Below, in pieces: positions 1-9,358 of a stretch of 64,000 nt of DNA (its first letter is position 1; each line of letters starts with the position of its first letter). The translations under genes were made by a program, and so were the position numbers. The notes beneath the pieces are model-generated. The model had not been told where the DNA came from. It saw only the letters and a list, made by a program, of their open reading frames with translations, and did no database searches. The stretch spans positions 1 to 64,000 of the forward strand of contig NZ_MCIA01000012.1 in assembly GCF_003609635.1 (NCBI RefSeq), written 5' to 3'. Origin of the DNA: Lacrimispora algidixylanolytica. GTDB taxonomy: Bacteria > Bacillota > Clostridia > Lachnospirales > Lachnospiraceae.

Positions 1-88
1 AACAATGTAAAATATATATCACATCAAATATATAGTAAATAATCCGTGTAAAGCTTCATCATTGCAAAATACAAAGAAGGATGGGTCA

Positions 89-1996
89 ATGAGCAAAATT
101 TTAGATAAATATAATGATATAGAAGAAATAAAAGAAATGAGTATTGATCAACTCAATCTATTTTGTCAGGAAATTAGAGAATTTATAGTTATGAAAATTT
201 TTAAAACAGGTGGACATCTTGCATCGAATCTTGGCATAGTTGAATTAACAATAAGTCTTTATAATATTTTTGATTTTAGAAAGGACAAACTCATATGGGA
301 TGTAGGCCATCAAACCTATGTTCATAAAATATTAACTGGGAGAGCGTCAGATTTTGATACTCTACGGCAATATCAAGGGCTAAGCGGATTTCCTAAAAGA
401 GAAGAGAGCAATTTTGACATATTTGAAACCGGCCACAGTTCAACTTCTCTATCAGCTGCGCTAGGAATAGCAAGAGCTAGAAACTTAAATGGAGAAGTGT
501 ATGATGTTATAGCCGTAATTGGTGATGGTGCCCTTACTGGAGGAATGGCCTTTGAGGCTCTAAATGATATAGGGGGAGGTACGGCAAAGGTTATTATTAT
601 ATTAAACGACAATCAAATGTCAATAAGTGAAAATGTTGGCGGAATTTCTTCATATTTATATAAAATAAGGCTTGCCCCAAAATATATAAAAATTAAGGGG
701 GGAATAAAAACTACATTAAAAAAATTTACTCTTGGTAAGACTTTGGCGAAAGCTTTAAAAAAGCTCAAAAGTGGCATTAAAGAAATCATGATACCCAACA
801 TGCTATTTGAAGATATGGGAATTAAGTATATGGGACCAATCAACGGTCATGACATTAAAGAAATGAGTAAAGTTTTCAAGATGGCACGAGATAGTGAAGA
901 ATCAGTTCTAATTCATGTTATTACCACCAAAGGAAAAGGCGTTGAATTCGCCGAAAAAAATCCGGAGAAATTTCATGCGATTGGACCTTTTGATTGTAAA
1001 ACCGGAGAAATGAATTCTATTACCGCAACAACTTATTCTGAAGCTTTTGGAGAAGAAGCAATTTCCTTAGCAAAAGCAGATAAAAGACTCGTAGCAATAA
1101 CTGCTGCTATGAAATATGGAACTGGTCTTAATAAATTCTCTCTGGAATTCAAAGATCGTTTTTTTGATGTTGGTATAGCTGAACAACATGCTGTAACGAT
1201 GGCTGCCGGCATGGCAAGCAATGGTCTTAAGCCTATTTTCGCAGTATACTCTACTTTTATTCAAAGAGCTTATGACCAGATTCTTCATGATGTTTGTTTA
1301 CAAAAATTACCTGTTATATTTGCAATTGATAGAGCTGGTTTAGTTGGCGAAGATGGCAAGACCCATCAAGGAATATTTGACGTATCGTTTTTGTCGCATA
1401 TTCCTAATTTAATTATTATTAATCCTAAAAATATATTAGAGCTAAAAAATATGTTAAGATGGAGTTTTTTTCAAAATGAGCCAATAGCAATCAGATATCC
1501 TAAAGGCAGTGATGACGCTTCTATTGAATTACCACCAATTATTACTATAAAAAAAGGCAAATGGCAAATATTATCAAATGAAGGAAACATAGTTATATTT
1601 GCGACTGGAAAAATGGTTCAACGTGCTATTCAAGTTAGAAATAAATTATTAGATATAGGTATAAACATTTCAATAGTAAATGCGTGTTTCATAAAACCAA
1701 TTGATGAAGAATTAATTAATTATTTTGTTAATAAAGAGTATGATATTATAACTCTTGAAGATAATATTCTCCATGGTGGCTTTGGAGCAATGGTTTTAGA
1801 ATACATCAACTCGCTTGATAAAAACACTAAAATATTAACATTGGGATTTAATGATAGTTTTATAGAACAAGGTAATGTAGATATATTATATAAATTATAC
1901 GAACTTGATGTTGATGGAATTATTCATAATATTATAAAATTTAGCCATAAAGTATCTTTAGAAGGAGAAAAAATCTCAAAATCTGATCTTCTTTGA
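89..1996 (+). CDS. dxs: 1-deoxy-D-xylulose-5-phosphate synthase
   Basis: The enzyme joins pyruvate and glyceraldehyde 3-phosphate in the first step of the MEP isoprenoid pathway; it is cytosolic and needs thiamine diphosphate. Visible signatures are [14 protein letters not shown] and GHSSTS near the N terminus, the thiamine-diphosphate motif [16 protein letters not shown], the transketolase-type Glu in VGIAEQHA, and [15 protein letters not shown]. The length of 635 aa is normal for the family. A TTG at 62 would extend it by nine residues. I prefer the ATG at 89 because AAGAAGG lies 8 nt upstream. The gene is strongly AT-rich compared with the ICE to its right. It has no isoprenoid-pathway neighbour here and could be a second paralogue. 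Confidence 0.95.
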   Translation: MSKILDKYNDIEEIKEMSIDQLNLFCQEIREFIVMKIFKTGGHLASNLGIVELTISLYNIFDFRKDKLIWDVGHQTYVHKILTGRASDFDTLRQYQGLSGFPKREESNFDIFETGHSSTSLSAALGIARARNLNGEVYDVIAVIGDGALTGGMAFEALNDIGGGTAKVIIILNDNQMSISENVGGISSYLYKIRLAPKYIKIKGGIKTTLKKFTLGKTLAKALKKLKSGIKEIMIPNMLFEDMGIKYMGPINGHDIKEMSKVFKMARDSEESVLIHVITTKGKGVEFAEKNPEKFHAIGPFDCKTGEMNSITATTYSEAFGEEAISLAKADKRLVAITAAMKYGTGLNKFSLEFKDRFFDVGIAEQHAVTMAAGMASNGLKPIFAVYSTFIQRAYDQILHDVCLQKLPVIFAIDRAGLVGEDGKTHQGIFDVSFLSHIPNLIIINPKNILELKNMLRWSFFQNEPIAIRYPKGSDDASIELPPIITIKKGKWQILSNEGNIVIFATGKMVQRAIQVRNKLLDIGINISIVNACFIKPIDEELINYFVNKEYDIITLEDNILHGGFGAMVLEYINSLDKNTKILTLGFNDSFIEQGNVDILYKLYELDVDGIIHNIIKFSHKVSLEGEKISKSDLL

Positions 1997-2990
1997 ATAA
2001 AGTAATCTAGTTGCTTCATATCATAATATCAACTTCTAGTTATATACCTGTTTATGAAAGTTTGGGCATGATGGCACAGAGAGGAGTGCAAACAAAAACC
2101 TAGACTTCTTAAGGTTCTGAATCAGTATGTATTCACAAGGAGAAATATACTTCGAGGTCGTTTCAAAGCTTGTGTGAGTACAAAAAAACAATATCGAAAT
2201 TTGATAGTAGGCAAGGCATTTTCGTAACACCATATAAACTTACTTAATGCTAAATGCGGATCCTTACAATGAGATTAAGATAGTTGAAGTGATTTACTCT
2301 ACGTTCTGATCTTGAACTGTAAAAGATGGGCATATCACTTCTGATATTTTTATAATTTTGATTTTTTTACTACAATCATTTTTGGAGTTATCTCAAGTTT
2401 TCTGACTTCTGACACCCAAAGACCACAGCAAAAAATTACACTAAAAAAATCTTTTAATCCTATGCCAGACGGTCAACCCTATCATTATTAAGACCTAGGA
2501 TATATTTGTCAGTTTCTTCAAAAAAGGACTATATTTCTTCTACACTCATGTCATAGACTACATTGTAGCTCTTGTTTATAAAATCTGTTGAGTACATATA
2601 TAGCCGACTTAAAAGCAGACATTCTGCCGCCAATAGCTACTCTGGTTTCAGGTAGATCTTATTGTTGTCAATCTATTGCAAGCTCCTTTGTGATTATCGG
2701 ATCAGTGATTTATTTTACAGGCAGAACTAATCAAACTTTACTATATATAGTCCTTCGTCATGTTTCAGAGTAATAAGCTACCAATATCCCTGGTAAAACA
2801 ACTCCTAAATTTACTAATCAAGAATTATAAGGCACCTCCCGTCAGCAGTATGTTGGAGTCTTCAACTCAAAGTTAGATGAACGTTTAGAATACGTTCAAA
2901 AATCAAGATATTATATTATCAATAATAATAAATATTTTTTATCTAATTCATAACTCGGCATATGTGAGTTAAGGAAAACTAAAAAAAACA
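1997..2990. other. AT-rich stretch without a convincing gene
   Basis: About 1 kb separates dxs from the small minus-strand gene. Only short open frames occur (for example 2036-2233 minus and 2588-2773 plus). They lack ribosome binding sites, have biased composition and match nothing I recognise. It may be decayed mobile DNA at the outer edge of the ICE. I see no RNA gene in it. Confidence 0.5.
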
Positions 2991-3155
2991 CTACTTCTTA
3001 ACATAGCCTTTCATTAAAAAGGAATTAAATAAACTTTTTTTAATTAATTCTGCCACTTCTATATTAGGTTCTGGTGTGAATGTTAAAGTTACCAATTTGT
3101 CATTTATTGTGAGCTTCAAAGAATTCTTTTTTAAATCATTATTTATTTCGTTCAT
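2991..3155 (-). CDS. Small 54-aa protein, possibly TnpW-like
   Basis: The frame starts at an ATG with GTAGGAGG 7 nt upstream and ends in TAG. The product is 54 aa, with a basic N terminus, a beta-type core (LKLTINDKLVTLTFTPEP) and an amphipathic helix. That shape resembles the very small TnpW-type proteins encoded beside large serine recombinases in Clostridia transposons, but the resemblance is general and not diagnostic. If correct, it marks the recombinase end of the neighbouring ICE; no recombinase gene is present. The ribosome binding site is the strongest evidence that it is a real gene. Confidence 0.45.
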   Translation of the reverse strand: MNEINNDLKKNSLKLTINDKLVTLTFTPEPNIEVAELIKKSLFNSFLMKGYVKK

Positions 3156-3459
3156 AGCAATGCCTCCTACCTGCTAAACCGTGTGATCCGCCATAAACTC
3201 TGTCGGAATCTAATTTCTTAGATACAATCGTATAGATATGATTACTTATTTTTAGACAGATTATGCTACTCCAACTACTTAAAATCCAGAAGAATCCATG
3301 ACTGACCAACCATTAATAAGAACTGCAAAGTTTTCCGGTAGCCTGTTAATAAAAATCAGGACATATTTTGCTTTCTATTTCTTCTCTCATTTAAATGTAT
3401 TTTTATTAATTCTAAGATTTCCAATACAATGTCTATTTAAATTCATCTCACAAGAATGC

Positions 3460-3481
3460 GGCAGGACAATCTTGTCCTGCC
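3460..3481. repeat. Perfect 9-bp inverted repeat
   Basis: GGCAGGACA and TGTCCTGCC are separated by ATCT. Neither side has a T-tract, so it does not look like a terminator. It could be a protein-binding dyad or a remnant of a mobile-element end. Confidence 0.6.
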
Positions 3482-3589
3482 ACATGATCTCTAAAATGAA
3501 TATTTCTACTTATTCTTCATTTCTGCGCTTTTATTCGACACAACATCCCAAAACGCAAAGAATCAATTGATTCTTCTATAGGGCGGCAA

Positions 3590-3900
3590 CAGCAACGGCT
3601 ATCGGTTAAACGGGCCTCATAGGAATTTCACCTCTCTCAGGATCTCTGCGAGCCGCCCCCATTGCGATGTCTGTGGCTGGACGGAAGTAGCGTTAGCACT
3701 GTCCATTTCATTGCGAAACAGTCCACCATAAACTGTTTTATGACCAGGCGTTCTCGCTCATCACCTTCGATGCCATCGGTTCGACGAATGTCTCTCACCC
3801 ATCCGCAGGCAGTTCTGGCGCGCCCGTCAATGTCGCTGCCGCTTTTACACGGCTGGACAGATCATGTATTAATGCTGCCGGATATGAAGTTTTCAAGGAA
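3590..3900. other. GC-rich relic block with overlapping open frames
   Basis: About 300 bp of clearly higher GC sits in AT-rich flanks. The plus strand is open in one frame from 3694 to 3915 (for example FDAIGSTNVSHPSAG, ending EVFKEQKKE) but has no start codon or ribosome binding site. The minus strand has an open frame including CGWVRDIRRTDGIEGDERE. I cannot choose between a decayed coding sequence and a conserved non-coding element at the ICE end. Confidence 0.4.
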
Positions 3901-3911
3901 CAAAAGAAGGA

Positions 3912-3953
3912 ATAGAAAAACCCCCTCACTTACTTCCACGTTCAGAGAGGGGG
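3912..3953 (-). terminator. Terminator after the sigma-like gene
   Basis: On the minus strand a C-rich arm (ACCCCCCTC) pairs with GAGGGGGT across a loop of about 20 nt and is followed by TTTTTCT. It lies just beyond the stop of the gene at 3970-4419. Confidence 0.7.
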
Positions 3954-3969
3954 GTGAGCGGAACAATTT

Positions 3970-4419
3970 TTAATTTTCCATCAGTTTCTTTAGCTTGCAG
4001 ATGATTCTTACTTTCCGGTCATGTATGGTTCTCTGTGCAATATCTGTTTCTCTAGATATCTGACGCTCGCTTTTACCTTTGAAAAACAACTCGTCTATTA
4101 ATTCTTGCTCCTGTGGAGTAAGTAGTTTTAGGCAAGAAAACAGTTTTTCAATTAGCACTGCTTGGACTGCGACATCTTCAACGCTTATTTCCTCCGCTGC
4201 AAACTGATGATTTAAGTCCTTTAGCCGTTCAAAGGAATCCTCACGGCTTGGAATGAGGTTAATTGCACAGCTAACACGGTCAATGTGATAATGCTCCACC
4301 TTTAAGTCATACTGCTGGTACCCCATTTTGCGATCGCTTTTTTCCAATACCTCAATAACAGCATCACTTGCTTCCGGATACTTCTCTCTATAATTAATTC
4401 TTCTGATTCTTTTTGCCAT
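3970..4419 (-). CDS. Sigma-70 region-4-like regulator
   Basis: The 149-aa cytosolic protein has a basic N terminus (MAKRIRRINYREKYP). The last ~45 residues read LLTPQEQELIDELFF then SERQISRETDIAQRTIHDRKVRI, the helix-turn-helix arrangement of sigma factor region 4. There is no region 2, so it probably works as an element-encoded transcription regulator rather than a complete sigma factor. The start has GGAGGATAAGCCCT upstream. It is the last gene of the leftward ICE block and has its own terminator. Similar short proteins commonly lie beside recombinase genes in Clostridia elements; here that neighbour is missing. Confidence 0.75.
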   Translation of the reverse strand: MAKRIRRINYREKYPEASDAVIEVLEKSDRKMGYQQYDLKVEHYHIDRVSCAINLIPSREDSFERLKDLNHQFAAEEISVEDVAVQAVLIEKLFSCLKLLTPQEQELIDELFFKGKSERQISRETDIAQRTIHDRKVRIICKLKKLMEN

Positions 4420-4577
4420 AGGGCTTATCCTCCATTTCGTGATTTTAAAATCAAAGAATGAAGAATAAGCGGTGGTGATCTGCAGCGGGGTATATACAAA
4501 GTTCTATCAAAAGCGACTTTCGTGCTACCCTCTTTTGTAATATTAGGTCGCCAGAACTATTTTATTGTCGAAGCAAA

Positions 4578-4617
4578 AAAATCAGCACTACACCAGGTTA
4601 GATGCAGTACTGATTTA
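4578..4617 (-). terminator. Strong Rho-independent terminator
   Basis: A 13-bp stem (AATCAGTACTGCA with TGTAGTGCTGATT, including G-U pairs) closes a loop of about 10 nt and is followed by seven T. It ends whatever is transcribed from the c-di-GMP riboswitch region. Confidence 0.85.
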
Positions 4618-4767
4618 TTAATATATTTAATTATTGGTGGTTGAAGTGTATGTACTGGGCTGTCTTTATCTCCACCTCAATAAACAGATGTTGGAATGAA
4701 GCATACAGATAACCTCTTATCTAGGCAATATGCAAAAACTGGTACCTACTTGTATAAAAGACGTTAT
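4618..4767 (-). other. Short transcript region between two terminators
   Basis: This ~150 nt follows the riboswitch terminator and ends at a second terminator. It holds a hairpin (AGATAA GAGG TTATCT within a larger GCATA/TATGC pair). It also has a GTG-started frame of 14 codons (VEIKTAQYIHFNHQ) that stops just before the second terminator. No clear ribosome binding site precedes the GTG. It could be a small RNA or a leader peptide. Confidence 0.4.
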
Positions 4768-4798
4768 AAAAGACAAAACCTGCCCTCAAATGAGGACA
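4768..4798 (-). terminator. Expression-platform terminator of the c-di-GMP riboswitch
   Basis: TGTCCTCA pairs with TGAGGGCA, followed by GGTTTTGTCTTTT. It begins about 20 nt after the aptamer, where a riboswitch-controlled terminator is expected. Confidence 0.7.
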
Positions 4799-4816
4799 AG
4801 CGCCTTATAAATTTTT

Positions 4817-4896
4817 CTCACGGCTAGGCTATCATAGTGCAAGAAACACCTTAGACCCTCGGCTTTGCGCCCCCGTTTTTCAACAGGTTTGCCTTT
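4817..4896 (-). promoter_or_regulatory. Cyclic-di-GMP-I (GEMM-I) riboswitch aptamer
   Basis: The minus strand carries the class I aptamer elements in order. GGCAAAC comes first, then a 6-bp stem capped by a GAAA tetraloop (CCTGTT GAAA AACGGG), GGGCGCAAAGCC, GAGGGTCTAAGG, and the receptor-side TATGATAGCCTAGCCG. Tetraloop and CTAAG...TATG receptor are both present. A terminator follows at once, so ligand binding probably controls transcription elongation. The next minus-strand gene is the sigma-like regulator about 350 nt downstream, with a second terminator between. The true target is therefore unclear. Confidence 0.9.
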
Positions 4897-4899
4897 AAC

Positions 4900-5562
4900 A
4901 TATTTTATTTTTAATAAAACTTTTTTTTATTATTACGACTACTTCTGTTCTAAATGGATCAGGGTATAATACGTATTGAACTCTGTAAAACCTGTCTTAA
5001 TTACAATGTATTTGTTACAATCACAGGTATCCTTTGAGGAATCCATTTATAGCAAAGGAATACTTTTATTAATTTCTGTAACTGTATAAATTATAACATG
5101 TATACCCTGTGGAAACAATAGATGACAGCAATTAGTTTTATCGTTTAATTTACAAAACGTACCAAATATATCGTATTGGAGAATATTTTAAAAGAAATTC
5201 AACTAATAAATAAGGATAAATATATTCCTGATATATCTGTTATATTAATAATATATCTATACAATCCAATTGTTCTTTTTCTGTAAATATCTTTTCTTAG
5301 AGTGGGGAGTTCTCTTTCACGGCGCATCAAGAACCCTGGCACAGTCCATAAAAAAAGCAGAGTTTTCTCTTGGCGGAATGATGTATTTTAAGCCTATTGT
5401 GTACTTGCCTTTTTAATTAATTGGTATTTAACTAAAGTACTCATTAGAATATAGCGATTATATCATATAAAAAACTGCTTTTTATATTCTTGCAAGTTCC
5501 TTTTACATCATTTTCAGCTGTTCCATTTTTTAGTCTAGGGGGAAATCGTTATTAATATCCTA
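4900..5562. other. AT-rich intergenic stretch
   Basis: I see no convincing gene. A plus-strand frame near 5270-5416 (ending SLGGMMYFKPIVYLPF) looks protein-like but has a stop just upstream, no start codon and no ribosome binding site. It may be a gene remnant. The part next to the riboswitch should hold its promoter, but I find no clear -35/-10 pair. Confidence 0.45.
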
Positions 5563-5829
5563 TTATTGCGGGTTACTGTTCAAAAAATAGAGATTACTGC
5601 TCTTACCGCCGTTCTCCCGCCAGCGCTGCTCCTTTCGAAGGTAGCCGCTTTTCTCCAAATCTGACAATGCCCTCTTTACGGTGCTTCTGGAAAGATTCAG
5701 TTCTCTGGCAATGGTACCAATTGCTGGATAGCATTTGCGGCTCTTATCAGCCCTGTCATGGAGATATATGAATACGGATTTTGCCCGGTGAGGCAACTCG
5801 GATTGATACACAGATGTAAAATAGGCCAT
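5563..5829 (-). CDS. Winged helix-turn-helix protein (HTH_36 type)
   Basis: This 88-aa protein is almost entirely one winged-helix domain: AKSVFIYLHDRADKSRKCYPAIGTI, then the recognition helix LNLSRSTVKRALSDLEKSG and a wing. It resembles the DNA-binding domain of plasmid replication initiators and of small regulators in conjugative elements. AGGAGGTGAAAAT precedes the ATG. It lies 4 nt downstream of the virD4-like gene and is surely co-transcribed with it. Its role, whether regulating the transfer operon or aiding element replication, cannot be decided from the sequence. Confidence 0.8.
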   Translation of the reverse strand: MAYFTSVYQSELPHRAKSVFIYLHDRADKSRKCYPAIGTIARELNLSRSTVKRALSDLEKSGYLRKEQRWRENGGKSSNLYFLNSNPQ

Positions 5830-5833
5830 ATTT

Positions 5834-7654
5834 TCACCTCCTGTCTGAATGTTGTTTTTGCTCCATGGGTTCTAAATTGATAGCAGGAATCGGCGTTTGT
5901 ACTATTCCTCCCGAAGCTGATACCCTATCTTCTCTTTCTTCCGGCTCTGGTTCAAAAGCGGCATTTCGACGGTTTATTTCTTCCTCCACTTTACGGCGGT
6001 CGGCATACTTCACCTTTCTTGCGGATTGCTCCGCAATTTCATATGGCTTGCCGAAGGTAATACCCCATTCTAAGAACAGCTTAAGGCGGGTACGCATGGG
6101 ATAGGCTCCGGTCTTGGTTACAATGAACCTTCCCTTTGGCATGGATTTCAGCTCATCCGGTGTCATCAATGGACGCTCAATCATCTGTAAGGACTGACTA
6201 GGGTCATTCTTTCCCCTGCTGACAGAACCGCTCATAACAGTCTGACTGCCGAGGGCCTTTGACAAAATCTGTGCCGATTCACTGTTAGGAGCAAAACCGC
6301 CGAACACTGTATCCTGGCAATTATCGGTTATAATAGCGGCACCTTCCTTGCCATAGTTTTTCTCCAGCTGCGCAAAGCTCTGGATTATGGCAACGATAGA
6401 TACCCGTCGGGAGCGGCTGGCCGAGAACATCATCTCTGCCGACTCAATCTTGGGAATGGTTCCAATTTCATCTAAAAACATCATGACGCGGTTTGGCAGC
6501 TTACCGCCATACTCATCGGCTACAGAAAGAATTTCCCGATAAAGCTGCTGAACAATTAGACTGATTATAAAATACTTAGTGGAATCTTCTTCCGGCATGA
6601 CGAGGAAAATGGCACTTTTCTGGGTGCAAAACCGTTCAGCATCTATAGCTGTGTCAAAGCATAAAATCTGTTCCAGTTCTGAATCTAAAAAGGCATTGAG
6701 CCGTGACAGTGCTGTGGATAGAACGCTCTGCATGGCCTGCTCTGCAGAGTTGAGTGCCGCGCCTGCAAACCACTTAGTTTTATGATCGTCAGGCAAATGC
6801 GCCATCAGAAGCTGAAACAACGTCCGGCCTTTGACACCGCTGGGCGCCAGCAAATCCTGAATAAGCTTAAACACGGATACGATATGCCGCTCCCTTGGCT
6901 CACAGAATTCGGCGATCAGCAGAATGACCGAGGTCAGAAGCCCTTCTGCTGCATCATAGAAGAAGGCATTTTGCCCTGCTGCTGCACTGTCAAAGCCTCC
7001 AGAATTGATAATGGTCTTGGCTGTAATCTTAGCGTACTTCTCTGCTCTTGCCTTGTACGTTATGCTTTCCGGGTGAGCAAGGTACAAATCCATATAGCGG
7101 TTGACCAGATGGAGCAGGTTATTGCCATCCGAACGGGTAGGATTTCGCAGGTCAATGACCGACACATGATAGCCGTAATAATCCTTGGCAATCCCTGCAT
7201 AGTTTCGATAAAGGTCCCCCTTCGTGTCTGTAGTGATAAAGCTCATGCCGGAAGCACAGGCATATTCCAGATTTGGATAGAGAAAGTTGGCTGTTTTTCC
7301 GACGCCTGTCGCACCAATCATCAGACAGTGGATATCATCGTCATCTACCAGCGCATATCCGTGATGGGTTGACTTATCAAAGAGTGATGCTTTTCTCCAG
7401 CCTACAATCAACCCCTGTGCTTTGGGTAAGTTGTTTCCCTGACGCCATTTTTCCGGCTCATATCGAATTGGGGTATAGACCGTCTGAATTTCCTTTTTTG
7501 TTGCCCAGCGGGCCGTACCATGTTGACCATCACCTACAGTTTTAGATTTTATACCATTTAGGCTGTAATAACGGGCAAGCAGTGATAATGAAGCAAGTAT
7601 ACTAAACATTGTCGTGCCTACGACAATCAAGGTTACTATTTGTGACATCTGCAT
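5834..7654 (-). CDS. Type IV coupling protein (VirD4/TraG family)
   Basis: This inner-membrane ATPase brings the relaxase-DNA complex to the secretion channel. The N terminus has one hydrophobic segment (residues ~5-28). Walker A is GATGVGKT at residues 114-121, followed by the family motif FITTDTKGDLYRNYAG, and the Walker B region is VMMFLDEIGTIPKIE. The 606-aa length is typical for Gram-positive versions. GGAGG lies 7 nt before the first ATG. The Toprim primase and relaxase genes lie upstream, so DNA processing and coupling are encoded together. A terminator separates it from the primase gene, suggesting its own promoter or read-through. Confidence 0.93.
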   Translation of the reverse strand: MQMSQIVTLIVVGTTMFSILASLSLLARYYSLNGIKSKTVGDGQHGTARWATKKEIQTVYTPIRYEPEKWRQGNNLPKAQGLIVGWRKASLFDKSTHHGYALVDDDDIHCLMIGATGVGKTANFLYPNLEYACASGMSFITTDTKGDLYRNYAGIAKDYYGYHVSVIDLRNPTRSDGNNLLHLVNRYMDLYLAHPESITYKARAEKYAKITAKTIINSGGFDSAAAGQNAFFYDAAEGLLTSVILLIAEFCEPRERHIVSVFKLIQDLLAPSGVKGRTLFQLLMAHLPDDHKTKWFAGAALNSAEQAMQSVLSTALSRLNAFLDSELEQILCFDTAIDAERFCTQKSAIFLVMPEEDSTKYFIISLIVQQLYREILSVADEYGGKLPNRVMMFLDEIGTIPKIESAEMMFSASRSRRVSIVAIIQSFAQLEKNYGKEGAAIITDNCQDTVFGGFAPNSESAQILSKALGSQTVMSGSVSRGKNDPSQSLQMIERPLMTPDELKSMPKGRFIVTKTGAYPMRTRLKLFLEWGITFGKPYEIAEQSARKVKYADRRKVEEEINRRNAAFEPEPEEREDRVSASGGIVQTPIPAINLEPMEQKQHSDRR

Positions 7655-7675
7655 CGGTTGCCCTCCGTTTCATTG

Positions 7676-7719
7676 TAAAAGAAAACCGCCAAGGAAAGTT
7701 TTCAACTTCTTGACGGTTT
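7676..7719 (-). terminator. Terminator between primase and virD4 genes
   Basis: AAACCGTCAAGAAG and CTTGGCGGTTT form a long stem followed by TCTTTT on the minus strand, directly after the primase stop codon. Confidence 0.75.
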
Positions 7720-7741
7720 CTGTGTTTTAGGTGATTCCTAA

Positions 7742-9175
7742 TCACATGCTTAATCTCATATTCGCCTCTTTCTCCTGTTTTTGTTGTAACGCTTGAAACT
7801 CTAGTTCTATGAACATTTCAGTTCTGATACAGTTTAATGCCAAACGTAAGTATACTCCACCAAGCTGTTTCTGGTCAGTCTCCGTGCGGATACCAGAACT
7901 ATCAATCATTTGGTTAATCTCAGTCATATCGCCCCGAATATCCTCCAGCCTGGAACGAAGCCCTCCCCTGTCTTTATGAACGCTGTAATTCGTTTGAAGT
8001 TTCTTCATAAGTTTATCCGTATTCACCGGATGTTCCATCTGACGGCACAGTTCCTTTGTTAACAGCAGGGAACACGCCGCCATATATTCTATACATTCTC
8101 TAACAGATTCTTCATTTTCCGGTATAATCTTTCCGGTACTTACCATTGGTTCCAAAGCTTGATAAGTATCTTTTAACAGATACCTGATATTCCGGCTAAC
8201 ACTGATTTTCTCGCATAATACAAGCAATTTCGCACATACCTGCGGAAAAAGTGTGATCTTTGGGTGTTCCTCAGAGGGAATTGGGGGCATCCCGTTTTTT
8301 GCTTTTAGATCCTCATTCCAGTCCTTGTTGATGGACTGAATTACGGTTACATCTATATAATTATATTCGGAAAGAATATCCTTCAATCGTGTATTTGCTT
8401 CGATTCCTGCTGCGTCATGATCCAGGCAAAGGAATACTTTTCTAAGCTCCGTGTTCTGTCGGAGCTGTTGGAGCAGTGCATGTTCTGTAACTCCATCTAG
8501 AGCAACATAGCTGTGTTCCTGCCAGTCCCTTGGATACAGGGTGATAAAAGACAGCATATCTACCGGTGCTTCAAAAACATAGATTCGGTCACTATTTCCG
8601 CTCCAGTGAAAACTAAATTTTGGATCACTTCCTTCTACATTGCCCTTATAAGAATCTCCTTTTGTATAGGTGCCGAGCTTATGAGCATGACGGGGTATAC
8701 TGTTTTCGTCCATACCTACGAACACAGCATTATGATACTGGCTGTCCTCATAAATGAGCTTTTCATGGGCAAAAAATGATATTATCTCCCGGTCTATAAA
8801 CCGCTGCTTGATGAGATATGCAAACACCCGTCGCATGTCGTAGTTTTCCTCCGGCAGCGCAAAAGCCTTGCGTGGAGGCGGGGCGCTTTTCTCTGTTTGG
8901 TTCCACTCCACGCCGGATTCCCCGCCCAGTAGGAAACATACCGCCTCCGGAAAGCTCATATCATAGAACTGCTGTACAAAATCAATGGCACATCCGCCTT
9001 CTTTGCGGGAATGGCGGAACCATTCGTTGCCCCGGACGGTTACACTGTCATATCGTTTCCAGCGCCATTCCCGTCCTGAACGAACCAGCTGTTCTCCCTG
9101 GCGCTGGAGGAAGTCCACCAGATCCACTGTATTAGCCTGATGTTTTTGTTCATCGGTAAAATATACATATGCCAT
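7742..9175 (-). CDS. Toprim-domain DNA primase-like protein (DUF3991)
   Basis: The N-terminal ~110 residues resemble a primase CHC2-type fold without its zinc cysteines (FRHSRKEGGCAIDFVQQFYD, then FPEAVCFLLGG). A Toprim domain follows: the Glu in VFEAPVDMLSF and the Asp pair in VFLCLDHDAAGIEA. Such proteins are thought to prime the complementary strand of transferred DNA. The ATG at 9175 is preceded by GGGAGGTG; a start at 9196 would lack a site. The product is 477 aa. The C terminus ends EKEANMRLSM and so carries the shared element tail described in the findings. It lies between relaxase and coupling protein. Confidence 0.85.
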   Translation of the reverse strand: MAYVYFTDEQKHQANTVDLVDFLQRQGEQLVRSGREWRWKRYDSVTVRGNEWFRHSRKEGGCAIDFVQQFYDMSFPEAVCFLLGGESGVEWNQTEKSAPPPRKAFALPEENYDMRRVFAYLIKQRFIDREIISFFAHEKLIYEDSQYHNAVFVGMDENSIPRHAHKLGTYTKGDSYKGNVEGSDPKFSFHWSGNSDRIYVFEAPVDMLSFITLYPRDWQEHSYVALDGVTEHALLQQLRQNTELRKVFLCLDHDAAGIEANTRLKDILSEYNYIDVTVIQSINKDWNEDLKAKNGMPPIPSEEHPKITLFPQVCAKLLVLCEKISVSRNIRYLLKDTYQALEPMVSTGKIIPENEESVRECIEYMAACSLLLTKELCRQMEHPVNTDKLMKKLQTNYSVHKDRGGLRSRLEDIRGDMTEINQMIDSSGIRTETDQKQLGGVYLRLALNCIRTEMFIELEFQALQQKQEKEANMRLSM

Positions 9176-9192
9176 CTGAAACACCTCCCTTA

Positions 9193-9336
9193 TCAACGTT
9201 TACGTTTTCCACAGCGCATATGCCCATGCCGAGTGCAGAAAAAGGCCGCCCGCTTATGCACGGACGACCTTTGACATAATTGAACGGTTTGCACAGGCGG
9301 CAATTTCTTTTTCTGTCTCTGTGACTGCTTTCCCAT
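9193..9336 (-). CDS. Possible small basic protein after the relaxase
   Basis: A 47-aa basic frame with three cysteines begins at an ATG 11 nt after AAGGAGG. A second frame (9254-9346, 30 aa) starts only 1 nt after the same site and stops inside the loop of the terminator at 9236-9273. Both overlap that hairpin, so at most one is real. I recognise neither. Confidence 0.3.
   Translation of the reverse strand: MGKQSQRQKKKLPPVQTVQLCQRSSVHKRAAFFCTRHGHMRCGKRKR
9236..9273 (-). terminator. Terminator between relaxase and primase genes
   Basis: CAAAGGTCGTCCG pairs with CGGGCGGCCTTT around an ~8-nt loop and is followed by TTTTTCTG on the minus strand. Confidence 0.75.
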
Positions 9337-9358
9337 GGAATACCATACCTCCTTTATT

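Noticed and set aside
3298-3570. 90-aa plus-strand frame
   Set aside because: No ribosome binding site, hydrophobic random-looking composition, and it is crossed by the perfect inverted repeat at 3460-3481.
4955-4975. Plus-strand promoter at GGGTATAATACG
   Set aside because: The -10 is good but no -35 lies at a suitable distance and no plus-strand gene follows.
6782-7372. 196-aa plus-strand open frame
   Set aside because: It lies wholly opposite the virD4-like gene, whose motifs and length are convincing.
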